Shown one piece after another: positions 38,552 to 50,240 of a stretch of 64,000 nt of DNA; position 1 is the stretch's first letter, and every line of letters starts with the position of its first letter. The position numbers and the translations under genes were made by a program. This stretch comes from Vespula vulgaris. Lineage: Eukaryota; Arthropoda; Insecta; Hymenoptera; Vespidae. The notes under the pieces are model-generated. The model ran no database searches. It was not told where the DNA came from and was given only the letters and a program-made list of their open reading frames with translations. The stretch lies in NCBI RefSeq assembly GCF_905475345.1, contig NC_066591.1, forward strand, positions 4,133,501 to 4,197,500, given 5' to 3'.

Positions 38552-38607
38552 CTAGCCCTTTTCTGATTGTACCAATGAATAGGGAAAGGCATACCCTGTA
38601 TATAGAC
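38249..38607. mobile_element. Weak candidate MITE-like interval
   Basis: TATACAAGGGGTGCTTC at 38250-38266 and the reverse complement of 38587-38605 (TATATACAGGGTATGCCT) are loosely similar, and resemble the ends of the 24.6-25.3 kb candidate. The ~350-bp interior holds purine-rich sequence and an AT microsatellite and has no ORF. The similarity is too short for a firm call. Confidence 0.15.
38511..38549. repeat. (TA)n microsatellite
   Basis: About 38 bp of perfect TA. Confidence 0.95.
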
Positions 38608-39553
38608 GATGTTACTTATGGTCGTATAAATGTATGACTGATATTACCTTGTTCCTCGAGTTCTACCGAGTTTCTTCCTTTTAACGTCACCGTATGTATA
38701 TTCGCTTACCCCCATCACGAGATACGTTTTTAAATGACCTCCTTACTGAATCTGAATAAAAGCTTCGAGACATTTTATCATTTTACTGTCCTAGTCTATC
38801 CTATTTCTTCAAGATATCTTTTGAATTTTTTTTTTTTTCTATTCCAAAACTTGTAGAAATTCTTTCACGAGAGAAATATTTCCGACGGTGTCAACGATGG
38901 AAAACGATTTTATTCTCTAAATGTATCCCCCAAGTAAATCCCGAAGAGTAATAAATAATCCACATACCTATCATCGATCTATCCATCTATTTGAAAATCG
39001 TTCGTATTAATATTTTCTAGCGCGCTCGATAAATTGGTAAATAAAATTAATTCAATCGCTCTCGTCTTTCGACGAGATTATTTCAACGAATGAAACACGT
39101 TCTAACTCGCTAAACAAAATCAAACATGACATATGACAATGAAAAGTCGAATTTCTTGAATATCTCATATTTCCTTCCTTACTTACGTGTTTTAATAAAC
39201 ACGTTTATAAACGATTCTCTTTATCTTCCTTTTCTCATTGCGAACTTTCACGAGAGATCTTGAAATAAACAAGGAGAAATGGAGAAAGGGAGAACTAACT
39301 TAATCGTATTTTTAAGAGCGCTTGATATATTACCAGAGTATATTGGCACGATACCTTAATTAAGCTCTTCAGTCGAGAGAAATAATGACAGCATTTGTTT
39401 CGAAAAGGAGACATGCACGCGAGGAATGAAATCCACGAGATTATTTAAACATTCTCTTTATAACCCAAACACGTACGCCCATGGCAATTAAAATATAAAA
39501 TAACAAAATAGTTGTTCGCAATTCTATCGAAAGTAAATGCATCTCTCAGGGGT

Positions 39554-39940
39554 TAACTATACAAGGGGTTGGGTTAACTATACAGAGGGTGGTGCTAACT
39601 AGAATTGAGGGCGGGACTAACTTTGAAGCAACAGTGCTAACTATATAGAAGGGTTGGATTAACTATACAAAAGAGGTGGGGCTAACTAGAATCGGGGGTG
39701 TGGTTAACTTTGAAGAAGAGCGGATTAATTTCGTAGGGATTAACTTTCGAGGGACAGCGTTAACTATACAAAAGGTTGAGCTACTATACAAGGGATAGGG
39801 TTAACTAGATTTGGGAACTGGACTAACTTTGATGGCGGCATGGCTAACTTTAGAGGAGACTGGGCTAACTAGACAAAGGGGTGGAGCTAATTTTGGTAGG
39901 GGGCGAGGTTAACTTTCTAGGAGGTGAAACTAACTAAAGA
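39554..39940 (+). repeat. Degenerate ~21-bp minisatellite with higher-order AABC order
   Basis: About 19 units each begin with TAACT (or TAATT/TACTAT), at 39554, 39575, 39596, 39618, 39638, 39660, 39683, 39705, 39726, 39741, 39761, 39782, 39802, 39824, 39845, 39866, 39888, 39910 and 39931. Spacing is mostly 20-23 bp. Unit types are A (TAACTATACAAGGGG), B (TAACTAGAATTGGGG) and C (TAACTTTGAAG). The order A-A-B-C occurs at units 1-4, 5-8 and 11-14. Units end in G-rich sequence, so G clusters on the plus strand. No coding frame persists. Confidence 0.85.
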
Positions 39941-40261
39941 GTTTCACGTGCTCTCAATGCGTTCGACGATGCGCCCGACTATAACTATGCTTAATTAACA
40001 TTATTATGCTTAATACCATTATATTGTAATTACAATGCCTTGAAAAGTTCGTAACGTTATTTCTGTTATTACAATTAAACAAGAAACAAATGTTTCTTTT
40101 ATAATCGATCTTTCGTTTTTATTTAATCAATCTTAAAGTTCTTAAAGTGCACCTGTGTTTCTCTCTCTCTCTCTCTCTTTGTCTTTCTCTTTTTCTAATT
40201 CCTTAACTCTTTTTTTTCGTTTCCTCGTTTTTACTCACTCTTGAAAAATTTCATTCTCGTA

Positions 40262-40620
40262 TTACCGTTCAATGCCGACATTTTTACATCTCCAAATCGG
40301 AGATCGGAGTAGTAGCAAAGAGAACACAGGCAGAGGATGGCTTTTCAAAGGGCTTCGAGCAACCGGCAACAATGAGAGCTCGAACCTGCAAGTAATGTCT
40401 CGTTCTCTACGGGTATTATTGTCGCTTCTGGCGAAACGCTCGTTTGCATTTGTAACCAGGGAGGGCTTGTGTTCTGGTGCCGCATTAGAACGAGCTGGGT
40501 GAGTGTGTAGTCGTTGGGCGGGTAGATAGGCAAGAGAGGGGGAGGGAGGGAGGGAGGGATGATGGCGGGGGAGGGTGAGGTAGGCAGCTCGGTCGCGCAG
40601 GGATTTAAACGATATTGCTT
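40262..40620. promoter_or_regulatory. GC-rich island with overlapping open frames and G-runs
   Basis: This stretch is visibly richer in G+C than the surrounding 10 kb and lacks simple repeats until the G-runs at 40537-40577. Three frames are open at once: plus 40272-40502, minus 40262-40714 and minus 40345-40650. That pattern is more typical of a GC-rich island than of one coding frame. A near-consensus donor, G|GTGAGTGT, has its GT at 40499-40500, so a 5' exon on the plus strand is possible. No TATA box or initiator stands out and no protein family is recognised. It could be a promoter or 5' untranslated exon, a conserved enhancer, or neutral. Confidence 0.25.
40537..40577 (+). repeat. (GGGA)n G-quadruplex-capable tract
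   Basis: GGGGGAGGGAGGGAGGGAGG is followed by GGGGGAGGG, giving at least six runs of three or more G with one- to eight-base spacers on the plus strand. This satisfies the standard G3N1-7 quadruplex rule. It sits just downstream of the donor-like GTGAGT at 40499. Confidence 0.75.
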
Positions 40621-42820
40621 TAACCGAAGTTGATTTAATAGCGAGAACAATGGCCCGTGTTATAATAACTTGCCTTTCCCATTCGCATTCTCTGAACATA
40701 TCTACAATATACATAGTTTATGCACATATCTGTTATTGCAATAAAGTGATGTATATGACTGTATTACTTATAAATGAAAACGTAAATACATAGATACAAA
40801 TATATAAAAAGATAAGATTTTGTCAATTGTTTTGTCAAAAGTTATAATTACTTATATTTAAGTATATATTATTTTAATAAAAAAATCAATATATCCAATT
40901 TCATTATCGCACTCTTATATTTCTTTCGATAGTTTTCATCGTACGACTCAATCAATTTTATATTATTACTATTTACTGCAGAAAAAGAGACCGTGTAGAA
41001 ACTCATTACAAAAATATATAGAACTTTTATTAAACTAACCCGGACTATAGAAGAAAAAAAAAAAAGCAATTTAAAATATAGAAATGTATTGGCAACGAAG
41101 CATTTTATGTAAAGAAAGAAAAATTAATAGAACGGAAAAAAAAGAAAGAGAGAGAAAGGAGGGAAAGGAAATGGTAAAAAATTTTTCTGCTTGAAAAAGA
41201 AATACCCACGATCTTCGTTTAAATTCTCTATGTTTTTGCATACCTCGTAAGTAAAACGTGTTAAGAAAACCGTATTAAAAAAAAAAAAAGAAAAAGGAAA
41301 GAAAAAAAAGGAGAAGAAGAAAAATTAAAAGAGACACAGATGTGTAGGTATATTTTATTTTATACGAAAAGAGCCGACGTTAGCTTTCTGTACCGAATGC
41401 TGTCGTATCGCACGTCAGCGAAAGACCGTCCATTTTGTCGGGAGAGAATTAACGTCGTTCTAGCTCCATCTTTTTTCTTTTTCTTTTTTTCGTAAGAATG
41501 ATAAGAAATAAAGACAGGAAGGACGAAGGACGACAAAAAAAAAAGAGAGAGAGATAAGCAAATACACGTAGGTACTTATACCTTGCTTTTTTTATTTGTA
41601 ATTTGGATTTGCATTTGTAAATCAAGCTTTATAGATCGACAATAAAAATCTATAAATCTCTGTTGGTCTTTCAAAATCAAGAGTAGGTACTTACTCTGTT
41701 CGGCATGCGATGCTTAACCTAAACGTAAGAGATCGTTAATCAAATTGACGCATTGCTCTGGACCATGTGAGACCAAATTCGGAAGAGCGATCGTGTGAGC
41801 TATCGATTAATTACTAATCGATGCTCCACTTTCACGTCATTGATTACAGATTGATCGAAGCTTTAGCATCGATTCGGTGTGGGTCATTTATTATTAAAAC
41901 AGAAAAAGGGACTCGGACGAATTTAACGCAATTTTCTGTATTACCATGTTAATTGAATAATCATTTTCTATCAATAATTAGTGAAAATAGCATTGTCGTT
42001 GTTCGTATGGAAAATAATGAGAAGAAAACAAAAGGAAGATAGAAGAAGAAAATTAAAAAAGGAAAGAAATTGTTCGATAAAAGAGTACAATACATAGATG
42101 AATGCGACGTATAAAAATCATTCGATACAAGCGACTATTAAAAATCGTCGCTTACAAACGATGATTATAAATCTTTTGATAATGCATGGAATAATTAAAA
42201 AAAAAAAAACAAACAAAAAATAAAAATAAAAAGGAAAAAGTACATTTTATTTGGAATACGTACGAGTGAGACAAGTTGTCGATATGAATAATAAATAAAT
42301 TTGATTCGACGCGAATAATTAATTGTGCAAATCTTATTGCATAATGCGACGAATAAAAGTCATCTCACGTAAATGTTAATTCTCAATGTTCGTTTGCCGT
42401 AACAAAAAGGAAATGAAAAGAAATGAAAAGAAATGAAAGGAAAGGAAAGGAAAAGGGAAAAAAAGAATCGCTTATCTCAAAGAGAAAAAGAAATAAAAGA
42501 AAAATATTATGAAAGGTAGAAAGGAAGAGAGGGAGGGATAGGTGGAAAGAAAGAAGGAAGGGTAGTTTTAAGGAGAATATCGTGACGATGATAGTTTCGC
42601 GTGACGGCTGCCCATTTTAATTAGTACGCTAGGAGAACCCGTTAAGAAAGGAAGAAGAGAACGGTGAATCCGCGACGAGACAATTCACAACGCTTTTAGA
42701 GAGCCTTTAGAAAGGAAGGTAGGGGAACGCAAGACGAACCGAGATCGATGGTTTCCTCCTTCGCGATTTTAGAAGGAAAGAAAGAGAGAGAGAAAGTAAA
42801 GTGAGAGAGAAGTATAGAAG

Positions 42821-42864
<44 letters not shown>

Positions 42865-42960
42865 AGCTACACTTGTTGCGTCGCTTCGAGTTTGCATGTT
42901 CCGTTTGCTTGTTAAAGTTCCGTATCCTAAAACGCTTTATGATCGTTGAATCTTCTCTTT

Positions 42961-42992
<32 letters not shown>
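42821..42992 (+). repeat. Opposed (GA)n and (CT)n microsatellites
   Basis: A GA run (42821-42860) and a CT run (42963-42992) lie about 100 bp apart in inverted orientation. The spacer is non-repetitive. Confidence 0.9.
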
Positions 42993-42995
<3 letters not shown>

Positions 42996-44073
42996 TCACT
43001 ATATATACATGTGCTTACATACGCGTCTCTCTCTTTTTCTCTCTGTCTTTCTCTATCTTTTCCTGTTATTCTCTCTTTTCGATCTCTCTTTTCGAAATCA
43101 CACTTTTGTAAATCGATTTTATTCTCTCTTTATGTCTTTATATTTTCATTGTTTTTTTTTTTCTTTCTTTATCTTCATTTATCTTCGTCATTTTAATATA
43201 AACGATTTACAAAATACATTGTTTACGAGTTGACGTAGGACAAAGATAAGTAAGTACGTGAAAAGATGAATGATGATTTCGTAAATAGAAATTGTAAATC
43301 TTACTGATTATAATTAATGAGAGAGAGAATGAAAATTTGTCGTTCTCTTTTAGATAACGTCGTTGTGGTGCATCATTAGTCTAACGTTAATTCACCTATC
43401 CCCGATAATTAATCTCCCCTTAATCTTATCGCTGTTACGTTTCATCTTTTCTCTATTCCTTTCGACGCGGGAAAGATGAATATCTCAAGCGTGCTTTAAA
43501 ATAAATGCAATTTTTTTTCTTCTCCTTCTCTCATTCGTTCATGTCCGTTTTTATTTTATTTTAACTTATTGATATAGTGTCCATTTATTATCGACAGATC
43601 GTTGATATTTAATTCGATTTTATGATGATTTGACTATAATAATGATGATATATAACAGAAAGGTAACTACATAAATACACAAATAATTGCAACAATAATA
43701 AAACATTAAATTTAAAACAAAAATGAAAGGATTTGATAAACTTTATTAAATATATAAAGCGTTTCGCTTAAAATGAACGCAAATATATTTTTAATATTAT
43801 TTCTCATTATTTTCATATCTTTTTTTGCTTCAACAATTAATTACGAATTAAAGAATTACGAATTATTGTCCAACACATTCGTATTAATTTATATTAATAA
43901 AGAATTTATTTATTTCAATTTATAATAATTATATTACAAAGGTTATTAATTTAATTTCTAACAATACCATTATAATTTTTATCACTGATAATTTTATCAG
44001 TTCAATTCGATATTATCAGGAATAAAATATTGCTCCTTTTTCTCTCTCAAATTCGTGCCTTAAACCATCGATG

Positions 44074-44439
44074 TTATTCAATTCGCAACGAAGAATCTTT
44101 TCTCTCTTCTCTCTCTCTCTCTCTTTCTTTCTTAAATCGGAATCCCGCGACTAAGTTTAAAATGGATATAACGTTGGGGTAGGTATAATGAAAATTCAGG
44201 TTGACTCTTAAACAAAGCGCGGCCTGATTTTGCATTGTAAATACAGCGGCATCTGATACCGACGGGGAACGAGGTATACGTTGAAAGCATTCTCGATGGA
44301 AATCCGCTACGAAATGAAGATCGTTCATTTGAGCTGCACCAGACGAATTCTGGTAGTGGTGCTGTGTGAATGCACCCAGAGTGGGGATAAAATTGTGAAA
44401 GATGTGGGAGTAGGGGTAACCGGTAAATAGAGGCGACAT
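44074..44439 (-). CDS. Unrecognised 121-codon ORF, possible orphan exon
   Basis: Starts at an ATG with A at -3 (TACGATG) and reads about 98 ordinary-looking codons (start MSPLFTGYPYSHIFHNF; middle ADFHRECFQRIPRSPS) before entering a GA microsatellite at 44108-44131 that gives RERERE-type sequence. The non-repeat part is more GC-rich than its surroundings and has mixed amino-acid composition with many His, Phe, Asn and Gln. No signal peptide, membrane helix or known motif is visible. It may be a chance ORF in a conserved non-coding island, or a terminal exon. I do not recognise it. Confidence 0.22.
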   Translation of the reverse strand: MSPLFTGYPYSHIFHNFIPTLGAFTQHHYQNSSGAAQMNDLHFVADFHRECFQRIPRSPSVSDAAVFTMQNQAALCLRVNLNFHYTYPNVISILNLVAGFRFKKEREREREERKDSSLRIE

Positions 44440-46554
44440 CGTAGAACGGCCAAACTTTTCAAAGTGAAATTTCTCTTCTTCCTATTCCTTTTCTCTCTCT
44501 CTCTCTTTCTCTCTTTTTCGATTTTCTCGATTTACGTAACAAATCGACTTTAACGTCTTACTTTTTATCTTCCCATTGAATCGATAACGAAATTTTTATT
44601 ATTTATCGCTAACCGTCATTCGTCGATTATTCAAGCAATTGAATCTATCTTGATCTCTTCCGATCGATCTATCTTTTTTATTTATGTATTTATTTATTTA
44701 TTTTTTTTTTTTTACAATGAATCGTAATTTACGATCGATAATAAATTTTCTGTTTTTTATTTCTTTTCTTTTCAAGAATAATACAGTTTATTTATTAATA
44801 ATAATTACTGTTAGAAATAAATTTTTGTTCTTCTATGAATAAAATAGATTTGAAAATAAATTCTTGCAAATAAGTGAGAAATCCGAAAGTTACAACGACG
44901 ATAATAATTGATTGAGAAATAGAGATAGAGATCGAAGTTTTGCGAAGAATCGTTTCATTTCGTAAAAATCCGACGAATCCTGACTGTTCGTCTTACGAAA
45001 AATATACTTACGTAGATGATACGGATTTTTGTTTTTATCTTCGTCCCTATTGATAAATCAATTTGAGTTCCTTACTCGTTTTCATAACTAAGCGTTCATT
45101 ATTTTCTACAACACGGCTAAGAGGACTTTAAGGATCCGTCTTCTTCCTTTTTTAGACTTTCTAAGCGGGTCGTTATTTGTGAAACCCTTCTAAAGGAAAA
45201 TCATGAGTAAAAGCGTTGCATCTTCTTTGTATTTATTATATTCCTGACCTTTCATCCTTATTTTTCTTTTTTTTTTTAATATAACTCTTGCCTTCTCTTT
45301 TTCTCTCTTTACAAACGTTACCTAAAGAAGAAATTCTTTTTAATTCTATAAAAATGTCCGTAACAAATATTTATATATCAATCAATTGTTAAACAACATC
45401 TGGTAAATAAATCATGGATAGAATGGACTTTTCCCAATCTAACTCTAATAATGTTACTCTCTCTTTGTTTCTCTCTCTCTCTCTTTTTTTTTCTTTTTTT
45501 TTTTTTAACAGCGATACAGCACTCGCATTCAACCGCAATCGTCTAAGGGAGTCAGCTGATGCGGAATCCATATTCTGAATCTTTTAACCGCTGAGAAACG
45601 GTTGATGCATTCATTCCGAGTATATTCGCAAACTCTTCTCTATGTTTGAACGAGGTCTTTATCAAGAAGTTCTTGTTTATTCATTGGTTTGTCGTTAACG
45701 TTAATTTCGTCACTTTTGAACTTTTTAAACCATTTCTGACAAACGTCGATGGATACAACGTAGATTTTACGAACGATTCGTTCCGTTTTCACAGAAGTTT
45801 CTTTCTTCTTCTTTATCTTCTTTTTTTCTCGCTATTTTCTTCTTCGATTAAAACAAAAAAGTATACTTAATCGAATTCCACATTTTTACTTGTAAGAGAA
45901 ATAAGATTACGTTGTTACTTACGATCCCGTAGATAAATCTTAAGATTATGAGCAAGCACCTTTTTAAATTCATAGAGCTTCGTAGAGAAGAAGAAACAAA
46001 AAAAAAATAAATAAATAAAAGAGAAAAAAAGAGAGAGATAAAAAAACCGCAGTATCAACTCGCAGTAACTTCCACTTATTTGCAAACCGACGAACTTTTG
46101 CAAGCGCCTGATATAAATTTTGTTAGGAAAGTTGAAGATGAATAGGGATCTTTTGTTCGGTCCACAACAGATTCAAAGTTTCATCCATACGCCATACCTT
46201 TGATTACTTTTATACAAAAATTTCAAAAAGGAAAAAGAAAAAAAAAACAATTTCATGGTTACGACTAACACTATTTTATATTTTCTTAAAAAGTTTAAAT
46301 TGTTTTCGTTCTACGTAAGATTCTTCATGAATTCTTAATTTTTTTTTTTTTCAATACCGTCATTTCGAACCAAAGGTTGAATCGTATCCAAGACAAGGAA
46401 AAAGAAAAAGAAATATCAAAAGATTGAAAGCAAAAGTTATATCAAAATTACTTTTTGCTGTTCGTTGAAAGTAACTTCATTTTTACTATAAATATTAAAT
46501 CTATTGATCTAGCCGTTTAAACGGAACGGTGAATACAAACACGTTTATACAGAA

Positions 46555-46567
46555 ACGCGCGCGCGCG
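46555..46567. repeat. (GC)n repeat
   Basis: A short run of alternating C and G inside an AT-rich region, potentially Z-DNA-prone. Confidence 0.8.
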
Positions 46568-47316
46568 AGCACACGTTTAACCCTTTTCTTACTAAAGGCG
46601 ACTGTACGTCAAGCAATGTTTTTCATCCAAAACTTTTTTTAACGATTCTTATAAAACAATGCTTTTGTTACGTGAAAAATTATTATTGTTTTATTTAATT
46701 TCATACATACACAGAAACATGAGAACGTCTAAGTTATTCGATTTAATGTAAAATCGATTTCAATAGAATCTTTTTTACGTAAAGTAATTTAATTGACAGT
46801 TTTCTCATTTATTACGTCTACTTTTATTCTTCACACATTCATCTTGTCGGGGTAACGATCGTTAACGAAATATGTCCGTCATAATCGACTTTGGATTATT
46901 TCAATTAGTATTACCATTCTCCACAATTCCCAGAATGTATCGATAATTAATTATATTAATTAACAAGAATATTAATCGTGCTGTAATAATTAAGGTTACC
47001 AAATAGCCCATGGTAACATCATAATCATTAATTATAATAAAATAGATAATCGTAACGTAAATATGATTTTAATATGACATTAATGTTATTAAAGAATAAT
47101 ATAAAGAAATCAAACGTATCAAAAAAAACTTCGATATATGTATGTAAACGTGTATATACATATATCCAATGTAGTGACTAGATTGAATGCGTTTGATGTA
47201 ACCACGCGGCCATTTTATGTCGTGCTATATGTCACGTAATGGCGTCGTTGCTCAGAAAACAAAACAACTACTCCGATAGGAAGCAGAGTAGAAAATCTGA
47301 TTTGTACCATCCATGT

Positions 47317-47390
47317 GTATATATATATATATATACACACGTATATACATACATATATATATGTATATATGTATACATATATGAACATGC
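47317..47390. repeat. (TA)n/(CATA)n compound microsatellite
   Basis: TA, CACACG and CATA blocks. Related TA/CACA blocks occur at 47723-47750. Confidence 0.9.
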
Positions 47391-48090
47391 ACATGCAAAA
47401 TGGTAAAAGAGAAAAAGAGACAGAGAGAAAACAAACGGCTTTAACTAGTGGCAATATTTTATATAACATACAAAAGTATACATTTAAGCGTGAGAACCTG
47501 ATCTCTGTAGGTATTATACATACATACATATATAATATATAAACTGTCGAGTACAAATGTTAACGAAATATTTGTGCCCTTTTATCGGTCACGCTTTCGT
47601 TGTTCTACTACTGTTACTACACTACTGCTACTCTCTCTTTCTCTCTTTGATCTCAACGTTTTAAATAATGTTTCATGTCCATAACATCGATTACATTTAT
47701 ACAAATGTATATACGTATATAACACACACACACACATATATATATATAGATAATATAACGAGTGATATGAATAAATAACAAACGGGATGAAAGGTTCATT
47801 CGAAATTCAACCGAGTGTAAATTCCTTTCCAAATATAGTATCCTTCTTTTTCTCTCGTGCTTGCTCGTTTTCTGTGGATATAAATGGCTACGTATAGTCT
47901 ACGTATGTTTCAGAAAAGAAGAGAGAGAGAGACAGAATTTTTTATTTCCGCCTCAAGGAAAGAGGTTACAGTGTAAGCTCGAAAACACGTTTTGTTATAT
48001 GCCCGTACTTCATCTTACGCTAATTCTCCCTGTTCTTCATTTTTCACAATTATCATCCACTCGAGTCTCGTATATTTTTATTTTCCACTT

Positions 48091-48091
48091 T

Positions 48092-48122
<31 letters not shown>
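48091..48122 (+). repeat. (TA)n(TG)n microsatellite
   Basis: TA run passing directly into TG repeats. Confidence 0.9.
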
Positions 48123-48611
48123 ATTAATAATAATATGTATATAAATTTATTTTTTTATACGTACACACTTGTGTATAATAAATAATAAATAATATTATCA
48201 CAAGTATAGAACATTAATAAAATATAGATATATATATCTCGTTCTTTTTCAAACCTTTTTATCACTGTCTACATATATTGCAGATAGGTCTTGTAGGCTT
48301 ATCATTGCTCGTTTAGCACAACTCGAGATAACTTGTGTAATTCCGTGTAAACTCTTACTTACACCGTCGTGTTACGATAGGTAAGGTCGTTAGACGATTA
48401 CCACGTCATCGATACTGCTTTATTGATTATCAACCTGGTCCTTTCACGTTTACGATGTATATCTATCCCTCGTACCTTCATACAATTTATCATAGATTTT
48501 CATCATAATAGAAAGAGAAGATGTAATTCTAATAGATTATAAAAAGATATGTTCGTTCAGCTATAAACGATCAAAAAAATTGAAAATTTCGTATCGTCGA
48601 TATATGCTAGA

Positions 48612-48975
48612 ACAGTGATAATAAAGAACACACTTTCATATACACCTAATCTCAAAACTACCTCTGTTACAATTTTGTAATTGAATATTACAGAAAAAAA
48701 AGAAGAAGCAAAATTAAAAAAATTAAAAGAATAAACTGGACTAATTATCTCGACTCTACTAACCTTATTAGAGTAATAACGTTGCACGGCGATAATGAAG
48801 GACGCCCTTCATATGCACCTAATCTCAAAACTGCGTCCCTCAGAATTTTGTAATTGAATCATTCAGTAATAAAAAAAAGAGAGAAGAGAAAAGAAGAAAG
48901 AAAAAATAAAGAAATAAAAAATAAAAAATTAATTACCTTGTCTCTAACATTATTATTAAATTAATAACGTTACAA
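48612..48975 (+). repeat. Diverged tandem duplication, ~174-bp period
   Basis: Copy 1 (about 48612-48785) and copy 2 (about 48786-48975) share GATAAT(A/G)AAG at 48617 and 48791, ATATRCACCTAATCTCAAAA, ATTTTGTAATTGAAT, a purine-rich stretch, and an ending like TTAATAACGTT(G/A)CA. Copy 2's purine stretch is longer. Identity by eye is about 75-80% outside that stretch. Neither copy shows a convincing open frame, although a 76-codon minus-strand ORF overlaps copy 1. Confidence 0.75.
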
Positions 48976-49382
48976 TAATAATAATTATTATTGTTATTAT
49001 TATTATTCCATCGAAAATTTCTTTATCAAATTAATCGACGAACAATTCACCAAGATGACCTATATCTCGTAAGAACGAAGAGGAAGGCAGCGCAACGATT
49101 TTTTAATATTAGAAAGAAAATGATCTATCCCCTTTTCACGAAGATAATACGTCCCCTTTAATAATTCGCCAACCGAGATTTATCTCGCCGGTAACTTTGA
49201 GAAAAGCATTCTTTCCGAATAATTCCAGTAATTAAAGGGGGAGCAGAGGTCTCGTTAACTAGTCCGATCCGTTGGACAACGACGAGATGGCAAAGAAGAC
49301 GAAAAAGGAAAGACACTTCAAGAGCCTGTTTGCAAAGTACATATATACCATCGTGTTCCATTCGAATATTGGCCAAAATGAG

Positions 49383-49439
<57 letters not shown>

Positions 49440-49450
49440 AAGATAGAAAG
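49383..49450 (+). repeat. (AT)n(GA)n compound microsatellite
   Basis: An AT run at 49383-49405 passes into a GA run to about 49430, then AAAGA variants. The GA arm is inverted relative to the (TC)25 at 49862-49912. Confidence 0.9.
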
Positions 49451-49856
49451 AAAGAGAAAGAGAGAACCATACTTAACCTGCTCTCGTCATTTTCTCACTC
49501 CATCCAACTACCACCCTTATAAAGTAAAGCAAGCAAAAAGGCAAGCACTGCCCTGAGGGTAGAAATGAGCGAAGACTGGAAAAGACGAATATTGGGCTGT
49601 CGACGCTTGCTGTTACTAGTTACGAGGATCGGGAAGGGATGAACGGTGGACGGAGAGAATGGGTGAGGGTTGGAGAAGGTAAATTCGAGTTGCTTGTTTC
49701 TCCTCGGCAAACAAAGTGTACCTAGTTTCTCTCCCATCCCTTGAATTGTCGCGAAAAGGACAAAATGCAATTTAAATGTTCTTTCAACGTCTTTTTGCTC
49801 GATCGAAATCGAATAATAACCTGTCATTGTATTTCTTGTAATTTCTTTCATTTCGC

Positions 49857-49861
<5 letters not shown>

Positions 49862-49912
<51 letters not shown>
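49862..49912 (+). repeat. (TC)25 microsatellite
   Basis: Near-perfect TC run, with pyrimidine-rich sequence continuing to about 50095. Confidence 0.95.
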
Positions 49913-49915
<3 letters not shown>

Positions 49916-50174
49916 CTTTCTCTCTCATTTTGCTCTCTCTCTCTGTTTCTATCAAAGTTGTCTCTTTGTTTCTCTAAGCGTTGATTTATTCTTTTTTTTC
50001 TTTCTTCTTTCGTTTTTTTTTGTTTTCTTTTTTCTTCTTTTTCTTTTCTTTTTTTTTCCTTTTTTTTTCCTTTTTTTTTTTTATTATCTCAGGATTTTTT
50101 TTCTGCCGTTTAGTAATAGAACGAAACTGGCGTCACTCGTGACAATGTTGTTAAAGTGGATTTTCGAGTTTTCA

Positions 50175-50178
<4 letters not shown>

Positions 50179-50217
<39 letters not shown>

Positions 50218-50240
50218 ATCTCTATATCTCTCTCTCTCTG
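50179..50240 (+). repeat. (CT)n microsatellite with CTAT interruptions
   Basis: CT run, then TATCTCTATC and a second CT run. Confidence 0.9.

Larger units (their letters stand above)
40715..48611. other. Non-coding AT-rich stretch
   Basis: No gene recognised beyond the weak minus-strand ORF at 44074-44439. Non-repetitive, more GC-rich pieces lie at 41370-41470, 41690-41890, 42590-42760, 45100-45200 and 46540-46620. Purine tracts at 41280-41335 and 42410-42560 contain GAAAT/GGAAA units. Confidence 0.65.

Noticed and set aside
40262..40714. 150-codon minus-strand ORF
   Set aside because: Two other frames are open across the same GC-rich bases and its Pro/Ser-rich part is the complement of the (GGGA)n tract.
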